From positions 1-10,240 of the forward strand of contig JAJQHG010000058.1 of the NCBI GenBank assembly GCA_021199865.1: a stretch of 10,240 nucleotides of DNA, read 5' to 3'. How positions within the stretch are numbered: the first letter of the stretch is position 1; every line of letters begins with the position of its first letter. The translations under genes were made by a program, and so were the position numbers. A model generated the notes under the pieces. That model was not told where the DNA came from, made no database searches, and was given only the letters and a program-made list of their open reading frames with translations. Of the stretch, positions 1 to 6,160 are shown piece by piece. The DNA comes from Methanosphaera sp. (GTDB taxonomy: Archaea > Methanobacteriota > Methanobacteria > Methanobacteriales > Methanobacteriaceae).

Positions 1-54
1 TAGTAATATTCTGATTTATAATAATAATGAATCAGTATACTTAGTAAATCTATA

Positions 55-128
55 ATTACTCTAAATTTTTAGTATATTTGTTATTACTCTAAATTTTTAA
101 TTAATCTAATAATTACACTAAAATATTA
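55..128. repeat. Three short direct repeats in AT-rich intergenic DNA
   Basis: The 17-base unit ATTACTCTAAATTTTTA occurs exactly at 55-71 and 83-99. A diverged third copy, ATTACACTAAAATATTA, lies at 112-128. Start-to-start spacings are 28 and 29 bases. The repeats lie beyond the 3' end of the helicase gene, so they may belong to the control region of a gene left of the window. In DNA this AT-rich short matches are common, but an exact 17-mer with regular spacing is more than expected. Function is unknown. Confidence 0.5.
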
Positions 129-134
129 AGTATC

Positions 135-142
135 AAAAAAAA
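135..142 (-). terminator. Oligo-T terminator of the helicase gene
   Basis: Eight consecutive A on the plus strand read as T8 on the minus strand, about 55 bases past the helicase stop codon. Archaeal RNA polymerase commonly terminates at such U-rich tracts without a hairpin. The call rests on the tract and its position only. Confidence 0.5.
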
Positions 143-181
143 GTATTTATTGGGAGGTGATTAGAATAAAAAGGTGCTTTT

Positions 182-203
182 AGAATAAATCCTTGTTTAT
201 TCT
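182..203 (-). other. Perfect 8-bp hairpin over the helicase stop codon
   Basis: AGAATAAA (182-189) and TTTATTCT (196-203) are exact reverse complements separated by a six-base loop. The helicase stop codon (199-197) lies in one arm. A further copy of the TTTATTCTAA sequence (minus strand, 170-161) lies downstream and could compete for the same arm. It may be a 3'-end stability or processing structure. The stem is all AT apart from one G-C pair, so it is weak. Confidence 0.35.
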
Positions 204-1912
204 CGTCTATGTTTACTTTTAGACTTATTAAAGTCTTTCTGATAATTATTCTTCTTATTTCTATGTGGATTAAAATTCTTACTTTTTCGTTTCCTATCCT
301 TCTTAAATGAACGTTTATTCTTCTTTCTCTTCTGATCATCGTCTCTTGGACGTGCAGGTTCTATATGGATCTTCTTATCATTAATAAACGTATCATCCAT
401 AAATTTATAGAAGTCACTAGCATTAATTTCCTGTATCTCTACAAATGAGAAGTTATCATATATGTCAATGTTACCAATCTGTCGACCAATAAGTCCTGTC
501 TTATCATGTATTGCACTAAGAAGTAGACTAACAGTTAAGTCCTGTTTTCGACCCATAGTCATAAAGAATTTAACAAATCCTTTTCGTGCCTCAGTATCAC
601 CAAACTCTTCCTGCATATAACTATTCTCTTCACTAAGAATACGTAGTAGTGCTGAAGCTAGGTCTATAGAGTTATATCCCTCTTCAATTAGTTTTTCTAC
701 TATATGAATTTCATGAGATAGATTCTCTTTATGAATCATATTCTTTAGTTCTTCAATAAAGTTATCTTTCTTTACTTCCTCTACATCAGTACGTGATGGT
801 ATAGGAGCTTGTTCAATAGTAGTTTTAGCATATTGCTGAATATCTCTTAGTTGATATATTTCACGACCAGAAACGAAACTGTATGCCTTACCAGTCTTTC
901 CTGCACGGCCTGTTCGACCAATACGGTGTACATAGTATTCATTATCATTTGGTATATCAAAGTTGAATACTGCCTCTATTCCACTTACATCAATACCACG
1001 TGCAGCCACATCTGTTGCAACAAGAACTTCAATATTATTGTTCTTAAATTTGTTCATTACAATGTCTCTCTGGTTCTGTGTTAAATCTCCATGTAATCCA
1101 TCGGCTAGATATCCTCTTATTTGTAGGTGACTAACAAGCTTATCTACCTTACGTTTAGTGTTACAGAATACAAGTGATAGGTTAAAGTTCTGTATATCTA
1201 GAATTCTAGATAATAACTCTACCTTCATATCTTCACGTACTTCAAAGTATTTTTGTTCAACATTTGGTGTTGTTAGCTCCTGCTTTGTTACCTTAACAAT
1301 CTCAGGATTTTCCTGGTATCTTTTTGCTAATTGCAGTATCTCTGGTGGTAATGTTGCAGAGAAGAGTAAGAATTGTCTATCATAGGGAATATCTTCTAGT
1401 ATAAATTCTATATCTTCTCTAAAACCCATATCAAGCATTTCATCTGCTTCATCAAACACTACTGTTTTAATTGTACTAAGATCTAGTGTTTGACGTTCAA
1501 TATGATCCATTATACGACCAGGTGTTCCAATAACTATTTGCACACCTTTTTCTAGTGCCTTTATTTGTCTATCAATTGGTTGTCCACCATAGATTGGTAA
1601 TACTTTAATATAGGGTAAGTATTGTGATAATTGTTTTATTTGCTCGGCAACCTGTATTGTTAATTCACGTGTAGGACATAATATGATTGCTTGTAATCTT
1701 TTATCCTTCTTATCCATGTTTTCAAGGATAGGTATTCCAAATGCTACTGTTTTACCAGTACCTGTCTGGGCTTGTCCTGTAACATCTCTATGCTTTAATA
1801 TCTTTGGTATTGCTAATGATTGTATGGGTGTTGCTTCCTCAAATCCCATATCTTCTATTGCTCGTTGGATTTCCTCTGATATATTGAAATCTTTGAACTT
1901 TAATCTCTCCAT
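197..1912 (-). CDS. deaD: ATP-dependent DEAD-box RNA helicase, CsdA/DeaD-like
   Basis: Superfamily 2 RNA helicase of 571 residues that should unwind RNA duplexes or remodel RNA-protein complexes using ATP. All family motifs are visible: Q motif ending ATPIQ (27-31), Walker A AQTGTGKT (48-55), PTREL (80-84), GG (109-110), TPGR (130-133), DEAD (154-157), SAT (185-187), motif IV around LVFCNTK (247-253), ATDVAARGID (299-308) and HRIGRTGRAG (329-338). After the two RecA-like lobes comes a region of about 70 residues (roughly 445-515) resembling the DbpA/CsdA RNA-binding domain, with a GRKQDLTVSLLLSAI-like segment. A lysine/arginine/asparagine-rich tail (about 524-571) follows and probably binds RNA nonspecifically. 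Bacterial CsdA acts in ribosome assembly and cold adaptation; a similar role here is inference. The ATG at 1912 is preceded by AAGAGGT (1926-1920) at normal spacing. The gene appears monocistronic. Confidence 0.95.
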   Translation of the reverse strand: MERLKFKDFNISEEIQRAIEDMGFEEATPIQSLAIPKILKHRDVTGQAQTGTGKTVAFGIPILENMDKKDKRLQAIILCPTRELTIQVAEQIKQLSQYLPYIKVLPIYGGQPIDRQIKALEKGVQIVIGTPGRIMDHIERQTLDLSTIKTVVFDEADEMLDMGFREDIEFILEDIPYDRQFLLFSATLPPEILQLAKRYQENPEIVKVTKQELTTPNVEQKYFEVREDMKVELLSRILDIQNFNLSLVFCNTKRKVDKLVSHLQIRGYLADGLHGDLTQNQRDIVMNKFKNNNIEVLVATDVAARGIDVSGIEAVFNFDIPNDNEYYVHRIGRTGRAGKTGKAYSFVSGREIYQLRDIQQYAKTTIEQAPIPSRTDVEEVKKDNFIEELKNMIHKENLSHEIHIVEKLIEEGYNSIDLASALLRILSEENSYMQEEFGDTEARKGFVKFFMTMGRKQDLTVSLLLSAIHDKTGLIGRQIGNIDIYDNFSFVEIQEINASDFYKFMDDTFINDKKIHIEPARPRDDDQKRKKNKRSFKKDRKRKSKNFNPHRNKKNNYQKDFNKSKSKHRRE

Positions 1913-1919
1913 TACTATT

Positions 1920-1926
1920 ACCTCTT
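1920..1926 (-). promoter_or_regulatory. Ribosome binding site of the helicase gene
   Basis: The minus strand reads AAGAGGT seven bases before the ATG at 1912. GAGGT matches part of the archaeal anti-Shine-Dalgarno complement and supports this start codon. Confidence 0.65.
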
Positions 1927-1975
1927 AATTGTAATCATATTCAAAATATCCTTTTTCACAATTAATTGGAATTAG

Positions 1976-1983
1976 TATTTAAA
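1976..1983 (-). promoter_or_regulatory. Candidate TATA box of the helicase gene
   Basis: The minus strand carries TTTAAATA, close to the archaeal TATA consensus. About 25 bases further gives transcription starting near 1953 and a leader of roughly 40 bases that contains the ribosome binding site. The same TTAAATACT core occurs upstream of the TrkA gene. AT-rich surroundings make false positives likely. Confidence 0.4.
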
Positions 1984-2272
1984 CAGTTTGTTTAATTTTT
2001 AGAGAACAATTAATTAAAACAGAATTATAATATTCTGGTAATATTATGTCTTATTATAACTTATGAAAAAGAATAAATTATCTATATAATACTAGTTTTA
2101 ATTTAATAATATTTTAACTTTATCTAGGAATAATAATAAGTTGTATATAAAAATTATGATATATCAGAAAATAACAGTATTGATATAAACTTTTATCTTA
2201 TTCTTTTATAATTTACTGCTTTAAAATTAGTTATCCCTAGATTATATGCTAATCTAAGTTGTCAATATAAAT
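1984..2272. other. AT-rich intergenic DNA with no gene seen
   Basis: This stretch between the helicase promoter and the lonB terminator is mostly A and T. I see no open frame with a ribosome binding site, no tRNA-like fold and no long repeat. TATCTAGGAATAA near 2121 and TTATCCCTAGAT near 2230 are an imperfect inverted pair, probably chance. Confidence 0.5.
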
Positions 2273-2290
2273 AAAAAAAGATGAAAAAAA
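2273..2290 (-). terminator. Double oligo-T terminator of lonB
   Basis: Two T7 runs on the minus strand (2290-2284 and 2279-2273) start 14 bases after the lonB stop codon. Closely spaced U-tracts are the typical archaeal intrinsic terminator. A CCCCTCC stretch immediately precedes the first run. Confidence 0.65.
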
Positions 2291-2304
2291 GGAGGGGTGT
2301 TAAT

Positions 2305-4341
2305 TTAGTTTGTATGGGAAGGTTTAGATTTTAACATATCCTCAGGATTAGGTATAGCATCCTTGATTCTATCTAATCTATTATTCTTAAGATTCTTTAT
2401 AAATTCATCCTTCTTTGGACCAACAAGTGCATGCTCTAATACATCTGTTAGGGTATCAACAGGTATTATCTCTATTTTATCCTCATACTTCTTATCAATT
2501 AATACATCATTTACATTAGATCTAGGAATAAGTACCTTCTTCATACCAGATTCAGCTGCAGCTTCTATCTTATATGTTACTCCACCAATAGGTAGTACAG
2601 TTCCACGTACACTTAGAGAACCTGTTAGAGCTAGTGTTTGATCAATAGGAATATCTTCTATTGCAGAAATAATTGCAGTAGCCATAGATACACTTGCACT
2701 ATCTCCTTCTACTCCATCATATGATTGAACAAACTGGATGTGTATATCATAGTTAGATATGTCTGTACCAATACTCTTCTTAATAATAGCACCTACATTC
2801 TGCACAGCTTCCTTAGCAATATCTCCAAGTTTTCCTGCAGCAATTATCTTACCTTCTTCTTTACTCTGACTAGGTGCAGCCTCAGCAGCAATAGGTAATA
2901 CTATACCACTAGAGTCACCAATCACAGCAAGACCATTAATACAACCAATCTGTGAACCTTCATTAGAGAATATACTGTACTCTTTTCTTTGTACAATATA
3001 TCTATCAGCTACTTGTTGTTCTAGGGTTCTTGAACGTTTCTTAGCCTCAAATACATGATCTGGTGTTACTTCATCTGCTTTTTCTTCAACAGCTATATCA
3101 CCAGCTGCTCTAACTAGTCCACCAAGATCTCTTAGACGTAGTGTGAGTGCATCTCTCTTACCAGCTCTACGCTGTGCTTCCTTAACAATCTCTGTAACAG
3201 CTTCCTTGTTAAAGTGTGGTATTCTACCATCATTCTCTACTTCTTGTGCTACAAATTGACCAATTTTCTTACGATTCTCTGGAGTATCCTCCATAGTATC
3301 CTTCATGAATATTTCATATCCATATCCTCTTATTCTTGATCTAAGAGCAATATGCATATCATCAAGAACTCCCATGTTACCAGATGCTACTAATACAAAG
3401 TCACATGGTACAGCATCTGTTCTAACCATTGCACCACTACTAGTATCACTTTGACCAGTAATCTGGTATTTATGTTCCTGTAGTGCTGTTAATAATTCTT
3501 GCTGAGTCTTCATATCCATTGTACCTATTTCATCAATGTATAGTACTCCCTTGTTTGCACGGTGTATCATACCACTTTCTACACGTTCATGTGCTGGTGT
3601 TCCAAGTCCACCTGATTGGTAAGGGTCATGTCTTACATCTCCAAGAAGTGCTCCAGCATGTGCACCTGTTGCATCAATAAATGGTGCAACCTCCTTATCC
3701 TCATTATTAACTAATAGTTTTGGTGAATTTTGTTGTCCTCTTGGCCTTAACTGATAGAATGCAAAAAGAATAATACCAGCAGCTATTATTGCACTAAGTA
3801 ATTGATTAGTAATTATACCTATAGCTAATACGAATACCATAATGGCCATCATTAACATGTTTCTACGATCATCTTGTGCTTTCTGTTGTTTCTTGGAGTT
3901 TTCTATGATCTTTTTTCCTTGGCCTGCTGGCATTACACCAATTAGGGGATTATTTTGGTTTTCAATATTAGGGTATGTTAGTATATCTTGTAGATCTTCT
4001 GGTGGTAATAACTCAGCCATTGCTTTTGCTATCATTGACTTACCAATACCAGGTTCACCAATAAGTAGTACATTACGTCTCTGTTTTGCGGCTTTTTTTA
4101 TTGTTTCAACTGCTTCTTCTTGACCAATAATTTGATCTATTAACATTTTTGGTATTTCAATATCCTCTGTATCTACATAGTCCTTAGGGTCAATCTCTGT
4201 TATCACGTGTTCTGAGTTACTTAGTACTGTTTTATCTGTGTCATTGTTGTTTTTATTTTCCTCATCTGTATTAGTAACTTCATCTGACAATGATTCTTCT
4301 TGGTCATTCAGGTCAGTTGTTTCTTCATTATTTGTATTAAT
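2305..4341 (-). CDS. lonB: Archaeal membrane-anchored ATP-dependent Lon protease (LonB)
   Basis: Hexameric AAA+ protease that degrades misfolded and regulatory proteins at the cytoplasmic face of the membrane. Numbered from the TTG at 4290, Walker A is GEPGIGKS (78-85). Two hydrophobic membrane segments (about 146-181) sit between Walker A and Walker B, the hallmark of archaeal LonB. Walker B is VLYIDE (249-254), sensor 1 is near SGN (303-305), and arginine finger candidates lie at 317-319. The S16 protease domain has Ser531 in GDSAS and Lys574 in GGVTYK. Their spacing of 43 equals the Ser-Lys dyad spacing I recall for Methanocaldococcus LonB. The start is unusual: no in-frame ATG exists before the upstream stop at 4368-4366. 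GGAGGT (4354-4349) lies seven bases before an ATT at 4341, giving 678 residues. A TTG at 4290 gives 661 but lacks a ribosome binding site. The N-terminus is acidic and likely disordered. Function is certain; the start is not. Confidence 0.95.
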   Translation of the reverse strand: MNTNNEETTDLNDQEESLSDEVTNTDEENKNNNDTDKTVLSNSEHVITEIDPKDYVDTEDIEIPKMLIDQIIGQEEAVETIKKAAKQRRNVLLIGEPGIGKSMIAKAMAELLPPEDLQDILTYPNIENQNNPLIGVMPAGQGKKIIENSKKQQKAQDDRRNMLMMAIMVFVLAIGIITNQLLSAIIAAGIILFAFYQLRPRGQQNSPKLLVNNEDKEVAPFIDATGAHAGALLGDVRHDPYQSGGLGTPAHERVESGMIHRANKGVLYIDEIGTMDMKTQQELLTALQEHKYQITGQSDTSSGAMVRTDAVPCDFVLVASGNMGVLDDMHIALRSRIRGYGYEIFMKDTMEDTPENRKKIGQFVAQEVENDGRIPHFNKEAVTEIVKEAQRRAGKRDALTLRLRDLGGLVRAAGDIAVEEKADEVTPDHVFEAKKRSRTLEQQVADRYIVQRKEYSIFSNEGSQIGCINGLAVIGDSSGIVLPIAAEAAPSQSKEEGKIIAAGKLGDIAKEAVQNVGAIIKKSIGTDISNYDIHIQFVQSYDGVEGDSASVSMATAIISAIEDIPIDQTLALTGSLSVRGTVLPIGGVTYKIEAAAESGMKKVLIPRSNVNDVLIDKKYEDKIEIIPVDTLTDVLEHALVGPKKDEFIKNLKNNRLDRIKDAIPNPEDMLKSKPSHTN

Positions 4342-4348
4342 AATTAAA

Positions 4349-4354
4349 ACCTCC
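4349..4354 (-). promoter_or_regulatory. Strong ribosome binding site that decides the lonB start
   Basis: GGAGGT on the minus strand is the best Shine-Dalgarno match in the window. Downstream in frame there are ATT codons at 4344 (4-base gap) and 4341 (7-base gap), but no ATG, GTG or TTG until 4290, 58 bases away. The site argues for translation starting at an AUU. Confidence 0.7.
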
Positions 4355-4374
4355 AGGTTAATGTATTATTATTT

Positions 4375-4438
4375 TAATTATTTTCTTAATTTATATTAAT
4401 TTAATTTTTTTATTTCAAGTATAATAATTATTTTCTTA
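4375..4438. repeat. Direct repeat pair in the lonB/cobQ intergenic region
   Basis: TAATTATTTTCTTA is present exactly at 4375-4388 and 4425-4438, 50 bases apart. One copy lies between the proposed lonB TATA box and its transcription start, and the other lies upstream of the box, as operator half-sites might. The repeats are AT-only apart from one C, so chance is possible. Confidence 0.4.
4389..4398 (-). promoter_or_regulatory. Candidate TATA box of lonB
   Basis: The minus strand reads TAATATAAAT here. A start about 25 bases downstream (near 4368) would give a short leader containing the GGAGGT site. Position fits well, but the region is nearly all A and T, so other boxes are possible. Confidence 0.35.
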
Positions 4439-4509
4439 TTTATTATTTTTATAATATGTAAATTTATATATATAAATATTTAATTACATAATGTATTTAA
4501 AATATCCTG

Positions 4510-4518
4510 TTTATATAT
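4510..4518 (+). promoter_or_regulatory. Candidate TATA box of cobQ
   Basis: TTTATATAT is the closest consensus archaeal TATA element upstream of cobQ and would place the transcript start near 4540. Weaker alternatives lie nearer the gene, such as TATTTAAA near 4535 and AATATAA at 4551. I cannot choose between them by eye. Confidence 0.3.
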
Positions 4519-4624
4519 GAACAATATTTCATGCTATTTAAAAATAAATAAATATAACATAATTTAATTAAATTAAAAGCTACATACAACATAATTAATA
4601 AACAAAATGTGGGGACAAATACTA

Positions 4625-6139
4625 ATGAAATATGTAATGTTTCAAGGAACATCATCAAATGCAGGAAAGACACTAACAGTAGCGGCACTATGTAATATAC
4701 TAGCACGTAGAGGATATCGTGTTACACCATTTAAATCACAGAATATGTCACTAAACTCATATACAACAATAGATAATGATGAGATGTCAATAGCACAAGT
4801 AATGCAGGCAGAAGCCGCAGATATAGAACCAAATTGTAATATGAATCCAATACTATTAAAACCAAAGGGTGAATTCACGTCTCAAGTAATAGTACAAGGA
4901 AAACCAGCAGGAGATATGCGATTTGATGAGTATCAAAATAATTTTAGAGATAAAGCAATAAAAGCAATAGATTCATCCCTAGAATACCTAAAAGAAGACT
5001 ATGACATAACAGTAATAGAAGGTGCAGGATCACCAGCAGAAATAAACATGTATGACAAAGATTTAGCAAACATGTTAATTGCACGAAAAACAGATGCAGA
5101 TGTAATATTAGTAGCAGATATTGATCAGGGAGGAGTATTTGCCTCCATTGTTGGAACATACTTCCTAATACCAGAAGATGACAGAAAACGTATAAAAGGA
5201 GTCATAATCAATAAGTTTAGGGGAAATGCTGATGTACTAGAAAGTGGTATAAAAACAGTAGAGGAAATAACAAACATACCAATAATAGGTATACTGCCTT
5301 TTGATGAAACACTAAATCTACCAGAAGAAGACTCAGCATCACTATCCACACATCACTTTAGTGAGAATGAAAAAATAACAATAGGAACACTAAGACTACC
5401 AAGAATATCAAACTTCACAGACATAGATCCACTCGACTATGAAGAAGATGTTGGAATAAAATTAGTAAATATATATGATAAGTTTGATGACTTAGATGCA
5501 CTAATAATACCAGGAACTAGAAACACAGTAAACGACATAGTAGAATTAAAGAATGCAGGACTATTTGACTACATACAAGAAGTATCAAAGGAAATACCAA
5601 TATTTGGTATCTGTGGAGGATACCAGATGCTATCAAAGAAAATCATTGATCCAGACTGTCATGAATCAGGATATGGTTCAGTAGAAGGACTAGGACTACT
5701 AGATATGAAGACCAAGTTTGGAGAAATAGATAAGGTAATAAAACAAAGTAGTGCAACAGTAATATCTGATAGTCCTTTAGGATTTAAGGCAGGAACACAA
5801 GTAACTGGATATGAGTTACATGAAGGAATAACACTACTAAATACAGCAAAACCATTCCTTAAACTAGAAACAGGTGCAGGAAACGATCAAACACATGTGT
5901 ATGATGGAGCAATAGATGGAAACGTATGTGGAACATACTTCCATGGAATATTCCATAACTATGAATTTAGACGAAACTTCACAGACCAGTTAAGAATCAA
6001 TAAAGGATTAGAACCACTAGGATTAACTAAGGATACATTCAAGGAATCAAAAAGAGTTAATTATGATCAATTAGGTGATCTATTTTCAGATAATATTGAC
6101 ATGACCTTCTTTGATGAGCTACTAGACTTAAAAAACTAA
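4625..6139 (+). CDS. cobQ: Cobyric acid synthase (adenosylcobyric acid a,c-diamide amidase)
   Basis: Glutamine- and ATP-dependent enzyme that amidates side chains b, d, e and g of adenosylcobyrinic acid a,c-diamide to make adenosylcobyric acid in cobamide synthesis. Numbered from the upstream ATG at 4607, the P-loop of the dethiobiotin-synthetase-like domain is GTSSNAGKT (14-22). EGAGSPAEINM (138-148) is typical of the family. The glutamine amidotransferase domain has nucleophile Cys336 in FGICGGYQML and His446 in GTYFHGIFH. The length of 504-510 residues is normal. I prefer the ATG at 4625: family members usually begin a few residues before the xxFQGTSSNAGKT motif, and GGGG (4611-4614) then serves as a ribosome binding site. 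The 4607 ATG would add MWGQIL and has no such site. In methanogens the product feeds corrinoids for the Mtr and methanol methyltransferases. No other cobamide gene is adjacent. The gene stands alone, divergent from lonB. Confidence 0.95.
   Translation: MKYVMFQGTSSNAGKTLTVAALCNILARRGYRVTPFKSQNMSLNSYTTIDNDEMSIAQVMQAEAADIEPNCNMNPILLKPKGEFTSQVIVQGKPAGDMRFDEYQNNFRDKAIKAIDSSLEYLKEDYDITVIEGAGSPAEINMYDKDLANMLIARKTDADVILVADIDQGGVFASIVGTYFLIPEDDRKRIKGVIINKFRGNADVLESGIKTVEEITNIPIIGILPFDETLNLPEEDSASLSTHHFSENEKITIGTLRLPRISNFTDIDPLDYEEDVGIKLVNIYDKFDDLDALIIPGTRNTVNDIVELKNAGLFDYIQEVSKEIPIFGICGGYQMLSKKIIDPDCHESGYGSVEGLGLLDMKTKFGEIDKVIKQSSATVISDSPLGFKAGTQVTGYELHEGITLLNTAKPFLKLETGAGNDQTHVYDGAIDGNVCGTYFHGIFHNYEFRRNFTDQLRINKGLEPLGLTKDTFKESKRVNYDQLGDLFSDNIDMTFFDELLDLKN
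6130..6135 (-). terminator. Possible oligo-T terminator of the VWA operon inside the cobQ 3' end
   Basis: The minus strand has a T6 run 25 bases after the VWA2 stop codon. It lies within the last codons of convergent cobQ, so the two transcripts may overlap at their 3' ends. Confidence 0.35.
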
Positions 6140-6152
6140 TCCCCACACACTA

Positions 6153-6159
6153 TTTTTTT
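6153..6159 (+). terminator. Oligo-T terminator of cobQ
   Basis: A T7 run 13 bases after the cobQ TAA, in the 21-base gap before the convergent VWA2 gene. This is the usual archaeal U-tract arrangement. Confidence 0.6.
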
Positions 6160-6160
6160 C

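Noticed and set aside
152..170. Plus-strand GGGAGGTGA as a ribosome binding site for a small gene
   Set aside because: The following frames have no ATG and stop within eight codons.
133..339. Minus-strand 68-codon frame rich in Arg and Ile overlapping the helicase tail
   Set aside because: Its composition comes from reading the Lys/Arg-rich helicase tail in another frame. It has no start signals.
2121..2245. Imperfect inverted pair around CTAGG in the helicase/lonB gap
   Set aside because: Short, gapped and over 100 bases apart. Such matches are expected in AT-rich DNA.
2363..4123. Plus-strand frames of 65-93 codons inside lonB
   Set aside because: They are antisense to a highly conserved protease, have no ribosome binding sites and show no domain.
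4607..4624. Upstream ATG of cobQ adding MWGQIL
   Set aside because: Family members normally begin close to the FQGTSSNAGKT motif. The GGGG at 4611-4614 fits better as a ribosome binding site for 4625, although 4607 cannot be excluded.
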